Source: Eucommia ulmoides
Taxonomy: Eukaryota; Streptophyta; Magnoliopsida; Garryales; Eucommiaceae
Direction of reading: 5' to 3'
NCBI GenBank assembly: GCA_016647705.1
Contig: CM028326.1
Location: 45,228,785-45,292,784, forward strand
Length of the DNA stretch: 64,000 nt
The notes under the pieces were generated by a model. The model ran no database searches, had not been told where the DNA came from, and saw only the letters and a list, made by a program, of their open reading frames with translations. The translations under genes and the position numbers were made by a program. Shown piece by piece: positions 24,747-37,520 of this stretch (the stretch's first letter is position 1; every line of letters begins with the position of its first letter).

Positions 24747-26470
24747 TTATGTTTCTTTCACGAGGCATCAACAATTAAGTGTATATGAGCGGCGCCCATC
24801 AGACCTCGTATTTCTCCAATAATTTCAATGAAGAGACAATTTTTAATTCGTCAACATGTAGATATTGTTGAAAATTAAGGATTGAAAACTTGACACTGAA
24901 TTTCAAATACTAAAAATAATAATTGGAGTAAAAAAAATTAAAATTATTTGGTTATTCACGAAATTTAAGTATTGAATCCAATAAAACTGTTGGATAAATA
25001 TGTTAAGACAAAAATATTTTCTGAACTATTTAAACTCTAAATATGTATGTGATATAATCGTTGGTTGAGATATTTTCATATTTCAACAACTTTCTAGGTA
25101 GAAGATTAACGTGAAATATTGATTTGTCAAGAAATATAAAAAATTGACTGAGAAATTGTGTAGTATTGTGAAGTTGATTGAATTATGTAAAATAAATAAT
25201 CCTACATTGGTTAGTAAAAAATATTTATAATACATGTTTGGATTTTGGACTCGGATCGGGTCATGGTTTTGAGTTTGGAGAATTGGGTTGATCCAAATAG
25301 AGAGAATTCTTTCTAGGTTTCTTAATTGATTCTTCCAATTTTCTTTTTTTTTTCTTCTTCTTTTTTTGTCACTCATTTTCAATGAAGAATTACATGTGAT
25401 TAATACTTGGCAGTTTTAAGTGAGAATTCTATTATTATTTAGGCATGAAATTTAGAAAATATTGCAATGCACATACATTTTGTGCTTGAGTCTATGTCAG
25501 TTTGTTCTTGAGGGAGAGTTCAACATTTGTTTTTATTCAACGGATCCTTTGATTTCAAATGCTAGCATTAGAGAAGCAAACGTCTGATCAACCATAAGCA
25601 TCTGAGCAGAGGTGAAATTTATATTAAGGAAATATTGTCAAACGATGACCTTAATCAACATAAATATATGCTTTTTAATTGGTAAAGGAGTATGATATTA
25701 TTTATTTATTGTATTTAAATTATTTTTGAAGGATATGAATTTGTAATGTTTGTGATGCTAGATAGTGTTTTGACATATTTGTTGTTGTGTGTTTTGGAAT
25801 ATTTACTGTCTCATGTATTTAGTTTTTGAATATTTAGTGAGAACTATTTTAACTTTAAATAATGAGTTATATTCAACAACGAATTTCGTAGAGAGTTAAT
25901 CTTTATTGTTTAGGAGTATTGTGTCATAGTATATATATTTGTGACATATTAAGACATCTTTAATTTAATTAATATTTAATTATATTAATAAAAATTAGTA
26001 TTTTTTTTTTATAATTTATGTGATGCATTAAATTATTATTATTATTCACAAGATTATTATTTGTTAAGTATATTAATTTGAAGAACATATTTTTATGTAT
26101 TACTTTACGATTCAAAATATTAGGTCTTTTGTTTTATTTATAGATTGAGATATATTGATTGAGGTGATTAATGTGAGTTAATCTGGGTCACCCCTTCCGT
26201 GAGTTAGTGGTTGGAGTACCAAATGAAGTGTTCACTTATTTTTCATGAGATGAAAAGAAATAAAGTTCATTGGAATTAATTTTGAGAAATGTTAAGTAAA
26301 AATAATATTGTTTTTGTAATGATATTGGATCTTGCTAAGATGCTCGACGCTGATTGTGATTGGGGTACATGCCTGGAAATTTATAGATTTCGTGTGCAAG
26401 TTTTATATTTTAATAAGACTAAATGATATACTTTTATGTATTGTATAGTTTTAAAAACAAAATAGAGTTA
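24747..26470. other. Receptor 3' flank and AT-rich intergenic DNA
   Basis: Follows the receptor stop. Contains the 3' untranslated region and AT-rich sequence. No further gene was recognised. Confidence 0.6.
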
Positions 26471-27136
26471 TGTTGATGCCAAAAAGTGGTGGGCAGGTCA
26501 ACAGTGTGATCCGGGACACAAGACGTCCACTAGCGCTGTAGCTGGTTGAATTCAGGGGTGGTGATGATCTCCGAGCTGAGTTCCACTCTTCTGTTCCGAG
26601 CACCTACACAAAGACCCACCGGAGTAATCCCCAGTAAAGTCCCTCCGGCGTGAGAGTAAGTATCCCGGGGTGAAGAACTGAAAGTATCTTGAGTTTAGTA
26701 GTTCTCACGTACCGTTGGGCTGTGGATGCCCCGGTGTATTTATAGGCGTCGGTACCTGATTAGTGCCGCGAAATTAAGGGACCAGCTCAGGTTAATTAAC
26801 ATAATCTGCTGGACAACCAATGAGCAGACATGTTAGCCCTCTAATCGTCTGGGCTGGCTTTTGAGCCCACAACTGGAGGCCCATGGGCCATAGCCTCACA
26901 GCGGCTTGGCGAACTCCCGAGTGCTGTGGTGGCGAGCAAAGGGTGCCACAGATCGTCGTTCGGAAGGTCAGACCTTAGCTCGTTGGTCCTGATTTCTTCA
27001 CTGAGACGACCCTCAGTTCGGCTGGGGGACACCCTAACTCGGTACTGAGGGGTTTTTAGCCCTCGTCCTGACCGCTCTTCTATAATTGGGTGACCTTTTG
27101 ACCCCGTGATCTCCCTTACTAGATTCCCCTATATCA
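26471..27136 (-). mobile_element. Solo LTR (666 bp, - orientation)
   Basis: On the - strand it starts tgatataggggaatc and ends ggcatcaaca. Flanks are AGTTA (26466-26470) and AGTTG (27137-27141), a five-base duplication with one change. A TATAAATA box sits on the - strand at about 26738-26746. It is GC-rich relative to its surroundings and has no internal region. Short frames inside are chance. Confidence 0.65.
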
Positions 27137-27440
27137 AGTTGTATTATTTATTGTAAAATAAATATAAAATGAAAATAAGGATAAACACTATGTTGTAGGA
27201 AGGAGTCCAAAGCCAACAAAGTGAAATATCTAAAAAATATTGGAAATCTATGTGATAAGTCCTAATCTTAGACAAAAGAAAAATTGAATAAATAAATAAA
27301 TAAATGTCTTCGTTACAATTTCTGCAAGTTTGGATATCGTGCTCAAGAATATCTGAAGAGTGTTGTGCTAAGAAAATCTTGGAAGTCAATCTTTGAGGCT
27401 AATGTGATAGTTGTAATAATCTTTCTGATAAGATTGATAA

Positions 27441-28304
27441 TGATGAGAATCAACGCGCACTTTCAAAAGATTCGCTATATGTTCCACTTGGGCCTATTAC
27501 TAAGGTAAGATCCAAGAAGATCAAAATAGCACTTAATGGGCTAATTCAAGAGACTTGGCCCATGACTACAATAATTAAGTCCAAATTAAGCCCATCGGAC
27601 AATCAAGACCTAATGCATCTCATCAAGGTAAGTGAATAAGCTTAGACATGAACTTAAATGGGCCAAGGCATGAGGACCACGAAAATTTAGCATATTTATT
27701 TTATTTATTAGTCTTTTAATTTAATTTAGGTATTTTAGTTGATGATTTGTAAGTCATGATTGCCAATTAGACTTTTTCTTTTTAGACTAGGAGTATAAGG
27801 CAAGATAAGAAACTTTCTTATTCTTTCTTTTGTTTTGTAGTGTGAGACACTAGAGTTTCTTTTATTTTTTTATTGTAGTTGCATTGTTCACGGGTACTGT
27901 TCATGAGCAACACTATTCACTAGCTAGGGTTTTCCTTTATTGTTAGTCGCCTATTTAAGAGAGTTATATTTCATGGGAAAAAAACATATTACTTTTGATT
28001 AATACAATTGTGAGAGTTTTCTCTTAAGTTCTTCAGATAACTTTTCTTGAACTTATGAAGAATTTCTTTTAGTATTCAAACCCTATATCTTTAGTTCGTA
28101 ATTCGTTATAATCATTGGGTCAAGATCATTACTTATACCGTTGGTTTGCGTTTCATTCATTAACGTTGGGTCAATGTAATCAATCCTAAATTCTATATTT
28201 CGTGTTCTTGTCTTTTTGTTTAAAAATTTGAATTTAGTTCGATCCTCGCGAAGAAACCCTAAGTTGGTTTCGTGTCTTACTAAATATTGGTGAGGTTCGC
28301 ATCA
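27441..28304 (+). repeat. 5' LTR of the gypsy element
   Basis: Aligns along its length with the split 3' LTR: attgggcctattact, atccaagaagatcaaa, gcacttaatg, cccatcggacaatcaag and tgcatctcatcaaggtaag occur in the same order in both. It ends gcatca just before the primer-binding site. Confidence 0.88.
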
Positions 28305-28557
28305 TTTGGTAATCAGAGCAAGGTTCTAAATCAGGTTTCATCTATCATTTTTCTTTTCGTTCATTGATATCTATTCCTATTTTTTTGCTTGACTGAATTA
28401 TATCATAAGATCTATTGTGTTTTTTTTTTTTTTTTTTTTTTTTCCCGTTCTAATTCAAATATGGTCAGATCTTGATAAAAAACACGATATATCTTTGTTC
28501 CGGTCAGATTTTTCTTTTAAGTACTGTGCATCTTCAAATTTCGATTTAAAATTGTTG

Positions 28558-28592
<35 letters not shown>

Positions 28593-29079
28593 ACAACAAC
28601 GAAAAATAGAAACAAAAAAAAAAAAAAAAAAGGAACAAAATAAAAAAAAAATTAAAAATTCCAGCAGCCATATTGAGATTTAAACTCTTTTTGTTTGATT
28701 CTATAAACTTATCTTTTGCGTTCTTCGTATTCACTTTACTTTTGTCCTAAATCTCATTCTTAGTGATTCGATTTGTTAAGTTTGAATTATCACGAGAAAT
28801 TTCTGATTAAGGTTGATTAAGTTTAATAAAGAATTAAAAGAGTGAATTAAAGAGTGAAAAAAGATAAGAGAGTGTGAGACTAATATCGAGAAGAAAATGT
28901 CAATTAAGAGTAATACATGAGTGAAGTGACATAGTTTGAGTGGAAATACGTGAGGGAGTCTTTATGATATTGGCTAACTTTATTTTGCAGGTTACTAAAC
29001 ATATCTCAAGAAACAAATAAAGGCTCGTCCAATGAAGCCCCAAAAACGTTATATTACAAACTTTTCTTCAAATCCTTAG

Positions 29080-29813
29080 AACAAAAGTTTGAACGGTTGA
29101 ACTCGCGGTTTGATGAAGTACATGATCGATTAGAAAAAGTTGAGTCTAGTTCACAAAAGGGGCAGCCAGCTGAAACTCCTAATGTACGACGAAGAGAGAG
29201 GAATCCGCCTCGGTATAAATATGAAGATGATGATGGGGATAACCTAGATGAAGAAGATCGCATTTTTAATGCGAGCTTGGGCAGATATGAGTGTGGATAT
29301 GAGAATAAAGGAGATAGGTATGGGGAGCAGATTGCTAATAATTTGGGAAGTATCAAGATGAAGATTACGTCGTTCCAAGGGAAGAACGACCCTAAATCAT
29401 ACTTGGAGTGTGAGAAGAATGTGGAGTTGATCTTTGAGTGCCATAACTACTCCGAGAATAAAAAGGTAAAACTTGTTATCGTTGAATTTCTTGACTATGC
29501 TATAATATGGAAGGATCAACTTGTGATGAACATGAGAAGAAATCATGAGAGGCCTATCGAGACATGGGCGAAAATGAAGGCCACCATGAGGAGACGGTTT
29601 GTCCCTAGTCACTACTATAGGGACTTGTACCAAAAGTTACAAAGCCTTACTCAAAACTATTGGAGTGTGGATTATTACTACAGGGAGATGGAGGTTGCTA
29701 TAATTCGGGCTAATGTCAAGGAAGATAGAAAAACTATAATGATAAGGTTCTTGAATGCGTTGAACCAGGAAATTGACAATATAGTGGAGTTGCAACACTA
29801 CGTGAAGTTGTAA
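29080..29813 (+). pseudogene. Gypsy gag (capsid) coding fragment
   Basis: Translates to a plant gypsy gag with KITSFQGKNDPKSYLECEKN, VELIFECHNYSENKKVKL, RFVPSHYYRDLYQKLQSLTQ and ending in QHYVKL, where a premature stop (taa at 29811) cuts the frame. The related text MVHMAIKVERQ continues just after it. Confidence 0.9.
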
Positions 29814-29963
29814 GACATGGTGCACATGGCAATAAAGGTGGAACGACAAATTAAAAGGATGAGAACTCGGTCATTTCAAAATCTGGACTCTTTTACTTCA
29901 TAGAGGCCTAATGGGAGGATAGACGAATGAACTGTTTTTGAGTTAAAAACCGAACCAACGAAC

Positions 29964-30254
29964 ATGAGAGATGACGTGCCCAATGCCAACAAAGGTAAAA
30001 CTAAAATCCAAAACTGTGATATTAAATGTTATCGTCATTTAGGAGTAGGTCACATAATTTCGCAATGCCCAAATAAAATGAGCATGATAGCACATGTTGA
30101 TGGAGAGATGAAAACCGAAAGTGAGAGTGATGATGACCAGATGCTACCGCATAGGGATGCTTGTGACGGTGGTGTGGAGTACCTGGTGGAGGGTGAGTTA
30201 CTTGTGGCTTGGCGTGCTCTAAGTTCTCAAGTCGCGGAGGATAACATGGAATAA
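29964..30254 (+). pseudogene. Gypsy zinc-knuckle segment
   Basis: Encodes KCYRHLGVGHIISQCPNK. The normal CCHC box of this family has Cys where this copy has His in the second position (CYRH instead of CxxC), so zinc binding is probably lost. An acidic linker follows. Confidence 0.75.
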
Positions 30255-30308
30255 CAAAGGGAGAACATTTTTCATACTAGATGCCACTTCAACAATAAGG
30301 TATGTAGT

Positions 30309-30713
30309 ATGATCATTGATGGGGAAAGTTGTACTAATGTGGCTAGCACTACTTTAGTAGAAAAGTTGAGTTTACCTACCCTGAAACACCTTAGACTATA
30401 CAAATTGCAGTGGTTGAATGATTGTGGAGAGATTTGGGTAAATAAACAAGTGCTAGTCTCATTTTCAATTGGGAAGTACAAGGATAAAGTACTTTGTGAT
30501 ATTGTTCCAATGCATGTGGGACATATATTGTTGGGCATGCCGTGGCAATTTAACAGAAAGGTTTCTCATGACGGGTTCAAGAATAGGCTTTCCTTTGTTA
30601 GGGACAATAAAACAGTTACTCTTGTGCTATTGACTCCAAGACAAGTGTATGGGGATCAAAAGAAATTAAAAAGAGAGAATGACTTGAAAAAAACTTGTGA
30701 GAACGAGAGTTAA
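30309..30713 (+). pseudogene. Gypsy aspartic protease segment
   Basis: IIDGESCTNVAS matches the family's active-site block (usually IIDGGSCTNVAS). HVGHILLGMPWQFNRKVSHDG matches the C-terminal block. The frame then runs into a low-complexity charged stretch of glu/lys/arg codons to about 30790. Confidence 0.8.
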
Positions 30714-30799
30714 AAAAAGATGAGAAAAAAGAAAGTGAAAAGAGAAAAGAGAGTGAAAGAGAGAGAGAGAAAAAAAAAATGAGAGTAAAATAGAAAAAC

Positions 30800-31212
30800 A
30801 AGTGAGTTTTTATGCTAAAACGAGTGATGTCAAGAATGCTCTTTATACAAATCAACCTATATTTATACTCTTGTGCAAGGAGGCTTATTTTAATACTAAC
30901 GAAATTAACAAATATTTGCCTAATGTTGTTTATTTGTTGCAGGAGTATAAGGACATGTTAGCGGATTTCTACCTAATAGAGGGATCGGGCATCAAATTGA
31001 TATTGTGCCCGGCGCAATGATTCCTAACCAGCCAACCTATAGGCATAATTCGGAGGAGACAAAAGAACTTCAAAGGCAAGTGGAAGAATTAATGGCCAAC
31101 GGACACGTAAGAGAAAGCATGAGTCCATGTGCAGTACCGATGCTACTTGTGCCTAAGAAAGATGGAACTTGACGAATGTGTGTTGATTGTCGAGTTATTA
31201 ACAACATTATGG
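30800..31212 (+). pseudogene. Gypsy reverse transcriptase N-terminal stub
   Basis: LLQEYKDMLAD, then on a shifted frame DIVPGAMIPNQPTYR, ETKELQRQVEELMANGHVRE and PMLLVPKKDGT, a stop in place of Trp at 31170, then RMCVDCRVINNI. The catalytic region, RNase H and integrase are missing after this point. Confidence 0.85.
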
Positions 31213-31353
31213 TGAATATTTGAGGACGAATCCTTTTGAAGAGAGAGGGTATTATGAGAATTAACACACACCATTAAAGGATCCGCTACATGTTCTAATT
31301 GGGCCTATTACTAGAGCAAGATCCAAGAAGATCAAAGTAGCACTTAATGAGAT

Positions 31354-33747
31354 TGTTGGCCTAGTGTTCTACCCAAGAGAGGGAGGGGGATGAATTCGGT
31401 AGTTATAAAATTTAAAGCAAATTATCAACTTATAACACTTTGAAAATTCATATAATTAATTTTATCCTAAATTAATTATTATCTTTATAGCAGCGGATAT
31501 ATGTTATGTAAACTAGATGCACACCCAAACAATTGAAAATAAATAAAGTAAAAGCACAACACACTAAGATTTATACTGGTGAATCAAGTTACTCTTGGCT
31601 AATCCAGTCATTCGAGTCTCACGGAGAGTCGCACCCACTAATCACTATGATTATTTTAATCAAGTAGAAATCAAACCCTTACAAAATAATTTTTTTCACA
31701 GGCTCAGAATTAACTTTTATAATTTTTCTTTTCACAGGTTAAGGAAGAACCTCTATCTTTTTTATCAGACTAAAGATTAACCTAATTCTATTACAGGGAG
31801 AATCACGACTTAATTCTTTTTATACCTTAGGCTTAAGAATTAAATCTCAAAAAATCACTCCAAATATCCTTTTCACTGGTAAGGATTGAACCGTTACAAT
31901 TCACACAAAATTAATTTTAGTCAGGAAGAATTACGCCTATCTCTTTTCACAGGAAAAGAGTAATCTAATCTTTTTATACTTTAGGAAAATATCAAATCTC
32001 AATCTCTTTACCGGAAAAGATTGAAACCTAGCTATCCATGATTAGATATTCCCAATAATATCTAATCTGCACACAACTCACCAATTACACAAATTGATAT
32101 GTGTTTTTCTCACTCAGAACTTCTACCATATCAAATTAATTTAAACTCAATTAATATCTCGATAAATACTAGTGATAGAAATAAAGTGAGAATTTCAAAA
32201 TCTGATTCTAAATTAAACGGGTAGCATACAGATTTTCATAAGAAATCGTTTCAAAATATTTTCAAACAATTTAATGTTCAGAAAACGATTTCACAAGATC
32301 AAAACTCCAAGAAATAAATAATAATATCACATAGCAATAAAAAACTCAAGCTTGGAACGATCTTACTAGGATACCACTGAAAGAATGACAATTATATTGC
32401 AATGGAACTTTAGATCGGTGACAATAACAATTTCCGCACACTACTTCAAGAACTTTTTTCTCAAAGATAATCTCACAATACTCTCAGTATAATTTCAGTA
32501 TAATAACTCTCAGAAAGCTCAAGAACTGAATAGCTCTTAAAAGAATAATTGATTAGGATTATTTTCAAATGAAAAACGCAAGTCTATTTAAACAGATTTG
32601 AAACAGGCCCTCTAACGGCTAGTTTTCACATGTCATGACACTTAATTGCTCATATAGACCATATATATTGATATGACTTAATCCTGGTTCAATTTACTTA
32701 ATTATAACTTTCAAAACATTCAATTCAGTCCCTCAAATAATATCACATTCTCAAATCGATAGGATAGGAAGTATTAAATGTACTTAATTGAGAACCACAT
32801 CAAATATGTGTACCATATCTATAGAGATATTTAAATAAGAATGATATATCTATAAAATATTCAAATCCCCAAAAGTTCTCCAAGATATCAACAAAAAAAG
32901 GGCTAGTGACGGCTATTTTTTTTTTTTTTTTTTATCAAATCCACGAAATCCTCCAATCTTGAAACAACACTATCGGTTAACCGACTAAACATTACCAGTC
33001 GATTGATTGATTTAGGTTGTAGCCCAAGCCAAAATTACTCGCCAGTCGGTCGACCAATCCTCCATGTATCGGTTGACCGATCGATTCAGGATGCTCCCCA
33101 AACCATTTCTCAGCCATAGTCGGTCGATTGATCATTCATGATTTGTCGACCGATCTCTCCTCGGTCAGTTGACCGATCGATCCAGAGACTACACCATTTT
33201 TCAGCCTACACCCATCAGTTGACCGATCCTACTTGGTCGGTTGACCGATCAATGCTAGAACAACTTTTCTTTAGTTCATTTCCACTCCAATCTTCGACGT
33301 TTTGGCCCATTTAAATCTTCGACGTTTTGGCCCATTTAACCGATTTCTTTTCTCGGTTAACTTAATTGACACTTATTAATCAATTTTAAGCACTAATCTT
33401 TATTAGATCAATATTTTTTCTTCAATTTTACATTGGAGCAAATATGTTAACTAATTAGGATCCTAATAAAAATACACATAGATATAAATTCATTTTTGTG
33501 TCGTTTGTGATCTTAATCGGGATACATTAAGAGTAAAAATTAACTTGAGTTGTTTTCACCTAAATTCTTCAAAATCTTCATTTTCTTAATATCTGTCTCT
33601 TTGTCAATCTCTTGCATCCTTAACCATCTTCAACAATTTATTCATGATAATCATCAATGAAACTTTTATACTGAAACACTTAATAAACTCGTTAGTTCCA
33701 CAAAAAATATCAACATTTAATTGTCCATTAAAATCTTCGGAACAACA
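31354..33747. mobile_element. 2.4 kb solo LTR, nested in the gypsy 3' LTR
   Basis: Starts tgttggcctag and ends ttcggaacaaca. Flanked by GAGAT (31349-31353) and GGGAT (33748-33752), a five-base duplication with one change. It interrupts the gypsy 3' LTR, whose text resumes with aattcaagagacttgg. It shares words with 34810-37047 throughout. It contains many ttttcacaggctcagaat-like words and a block of tcggttgaccga palindromes (32960-33360). No internal coding region. Confidence 0.8.
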
Positions 33748-34809
33748 GGGATAATTCAAGAGACTTGGCCTATGTCTATAATAGTTAAGCCCAAATTAGG
33801 CCCATCGGACAATCAAGGCCTAATGCATCTCATCAAGGCAAGCAAATGAGTTTAGCCATGAACTTAAATAGGCCAAGGCATGAGGACCATGAAAATTTAG
33901 CATATTTATTTTATTTATTAGTCTTTTAATTTAATTTTGATATTTTAGTTGATGATTTGTAAGACATGATTGCTAATTATACTTTTCCTTTTTAGATTAG
34001 GAGTATAAGGCAAGATAAGAAGATTCCTTATTCTTTCTTTTGTCTTGTAGTATAAGACACTAGTTTCTTTTATTTTTTTATTGTAGCCGCACTGTTTACC
34101 ATTACTGTTCACGGGTACTGTTCATGCGCGACACCATTCACTAGCTAGGATTTTTCTTTATTGTTAGCTGCCTATTTAAGAGAGTTGTATTCCGTGGAAA
34201 AAATACATTTTACTTTGATTAATACAATTGTGAGAGCTTTCTTTTAAGTTGTTCAGAGAACTTTTCCTGAACTTATTAAGAATTTCTTATGGAGTTCAAA
34301 CTCTATACCTTCGGTTCGTGATTCACTTATAATCATTGGGTTAATGTTTGTTACTTTATACATTTGGTTTGTGTTTCATCCATAAACGATTGGGTCAAGG
34401 TAATCTACCAAACTTTTCTGTATTTTCGTGTTCTTCCTTTTTCGTTTGTAAATCTGAATTTAGTTCAATCCTCGTGAAGAAACCCTAAATTGATTTCGGG
34501 TCTCACTAATCCTTGAGGTTCGCATCGGATAAGTTGCATCAATCAGTTTAATAGAGGCTATATGTGAGAGATATCTAAAAGACTAAAATAAATAAATATA
34601 TTATGTGACATAATAATAATAGTAGTGGTAGTGGTGGTGGTGACAAAAATAATAAAATGAGTATTTCTTCAAAAAGAGCTCTTGTTCTTTCTAGGATGCC
34701 TGGCTATTTTATTATCAAGTCTATGAATGTTTGTCATGCTAATTTAATTCATGTGGTAATTAATTAACTTAGGCTTGGAAGGAAAATAAAAATGAGATTA
34801 GTTTATATA

Positions 34810-37047
34810 TGTTGGCCTAAGAAGCTACCTAAGAGGGGGTAGGGGTAGATTTGGTAGTTATAAAAATTTAAACAAGTAAATCCTTTATACACAAATAATT
34901 AATTTACCTAAGTCAATTATTATTTTGATACATAGCGGAAATGAGTTTAATACTAAGTGCACACTCAAACACACTATATGAAATAAAGTAATGCAGCACA
35001 CAAAAATATATCCTGATTCGGTAAACTATTCTTATCTATGTCCAGTCTTCCGAGCTCTACGGAAATTCGTAATCCACTAAACCTTTTGATTTCATTATCA
35101 GATAGGAACCAAAACCCTTACAATTCTTGATTCTTTTCACAGGCTCAGAATCAACCTTTACAATACCCTGATTCTTTTCACAGGCTAAGAATCAACCTAA
35201 CACTCTCTCACTTATCCTTTTCACAGGGTCAGGATGAATCTTTATAATTCACTCTTTAATTCAATTACAGACTGAATCAAAACTTAATTCTTTTCAAGAA
35301 AAAAGAATAACCTAACCTTTTAATATGACAAAAATCAAACGTTAATATTTTTTACTGGAAAAAAAATTGAAACCTAGTTACCCATACTAGACACCGTCTC
35401 AAATGTATCTAATCCTCTCAAACTCATAAATACAAAAAATGTGTGTTTCTTCCCACAAAGAGTTTGTACCACCTCAGTACATATATACTCAATTAATGAA
35501 CTAAATAATTACTACGTGATAGATATAATGTGAGACAAATAAAATATAATTAATAAATAAAATGGGTAATATAAATTTAGCACGTAATCAAACAATCAGA
35601 TAAAAATTGTTTAAAATGATTTTCAGGTTTTTAAATTCAAAATGATTTTCTAGTAATCCTAAATCAAACAACCAATATCAATATAAATATAACTTTACAA
35701 AGCAAGTAATAAAACTTGGATTGATCTCACTAGAAAAACACTGAAGACAATGACAATATTGTAATTAGAACTCAAATCGGTGATGCCAACACAACAAGCG
35801 CTCTAGATCAAGAATTTGAATAGAATCTCTTGTATAAATCTTAACAAAAATCTTACTCTTATAAAAGCTCAAATTAATGTTCTTGATGTACTTAATTCAA
35901 TTTTCGTAGGTCTCTATTAATAGACTTAGAACTAACCCTACTTAATTCAATTTTCGTAGGTCTCTATTAATAGACTTAGAACTAACCCTCTAACGACTAG
36001 TTTTTCAATGATATATCATTAAATGACACTCTAAGACCCTATATAACATATTCTATCAATTTAGTATATTTCATTTAATTTTTTTTTTGAATCACTCATT
36101 TAAGTACATAAAACTATTCCCAATTTAAAACCACAAGAATAAGAAGTATTAAATTATTTAAATTAAGAGAATTTCAAAATATATAGACCATATCAATAGG
36201 GATCACATAATAAATTGTTCATATAATCTCCCAAATCCCTCTCTTGGAATCATAAAAAATTATAGTTTTTTACCAAGAGACCAAATCAGTCGAAATGTTT
36301 ACTGAGATAGTCAGTTGACCGACTATAGCCATTCGGTCGATTGCCCTGTGCTAAGGCTGAAATATTCGTTGGCATTAATCCCACTCGGTTAACCGACCTA
36401 CCCACTAGGTTGACCGAATTGGATAAGTATTTTTTCCCAATTTCTTCAATTCAGACACTGTTTCATTCGGTTGACCGACTTGATCAGTGTGCTCAAATCC
36501 TTACCTATTTCAGCTACTATTTCAAATGGTTGACCGATTGCTTTTCTCGGTTAACCGATTGGATCAGTAGGACTCAATTTTAATTCTCAAAACTTACTGT
36601 TTTAATAATTTGACCAATTGCTTTTCTCGGTTGACCGAATTGACCCGAAAACACAATATTTTATACTTTAAAACACATTTTTCAATTAGTTCAATTATCA
36701 AAATCATTTTACATAAGGAGCACATAAAATATCTCATTTTAGAATTTTAAATTTATCACTTCTTATTATGACACACATAGAATTAACTTATTTTAAGTGT
36801 CGTGCGTGATTCTAATTCGAATTGTATTAAGAGTATATAAGTAAATAGTTGTTTTCATCTACTTTTCTTCAGCGTTTTCAAAACTCTTCATATCTTGATT
36901 ATGTCCATCTTGCACCCTTTATGTTTTCTTCAACGATTAATTTTCTTAATTAAACACATGAAACTATAAATTTGAAACACTCAATAAAATCATTAGTTCC
37001 ACAAAAAACATCAATACTTAATTGCTCACCAAACTTTGGATTCAACA
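34810..37047. mobile_element. 2.2 kb solo LTR, second copy of the same family
   Basis: Starts tgttggcctaagaagc, ends ttcaaca, and is flanked by perfect ATATA duplications (34805-34809 and 37048-37052). Order of motifs as in 31354-33747, including ttttcacaggctcagaatc repeats, the tcggttaaccga palindrome block (36290-36650) and the cattagttccacaaaa end block. Diverged from copy 1, so not a recent duplication. Confidence 0.82.
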
Positions 37048-37520
37048 ATATACATTAATCGTGAAAAGACGTTTTGTTAAGAGCCGATTATTTAGTTTCT
37101 CAAATAAATTTTAATCTGGTTGGAGATGGTTGTTTAATATTTGTTAAGATATTTTGTTGGAGGTTTCATGAATCATGATCTCAGTTATTGGCTCTAATTC
37201 AAATGATGAAAATGTGTCCTAAAATTCTTTCATTTTAGCCCTTCGATATTTAATATAAGGGCTTAAATGTCTCATATATAAAACATATATGCATGTATGC
37301 ATATATGTATACTAGAAATAAAATATTCAAGTGATAATTGTGAGACTTGATAAATTGGTGATTCTTGACCTGTAAAGAATTAAGTTAAAATTAAAAATGT
37401 GTAAACAATTATTAAATTTTGGAATATATCTTCTTGTAAAATTTATTTTTTCTACGTAAAACTAAGAGAGTTAAGTTCTTTTATATGAACAAAAAATACT
37501 ACATAAAGTAATCTTTAAGA

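Larger units (their letters stand above)
27441..34527 (+). mobile_element. Ty3/gypsy retrotransposon, internally deleted, with nested insertion
   Basis: Both ends are flanked by GATAA (27436-27440 and 34528-34532). The 5' LTR is 27441-28304 and is followed by a primer-binding site (ttggtaatcagagc from 28306) complementary to initiator Met tRNA. Gag, a mutated zinc knuckle, protease and the first part of reverse transcriptase follow. The sequence then jumps at about 31212 to the extreme 3' end of the element (ttgaggacgaatcctttt). The rest of reverse transcriptase, RNase H and integrase are absent. The 3' LTR (31252-31353 plus 33753-34527) is split by a solo LTR. Not autonomous. Confidence 0.88.
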
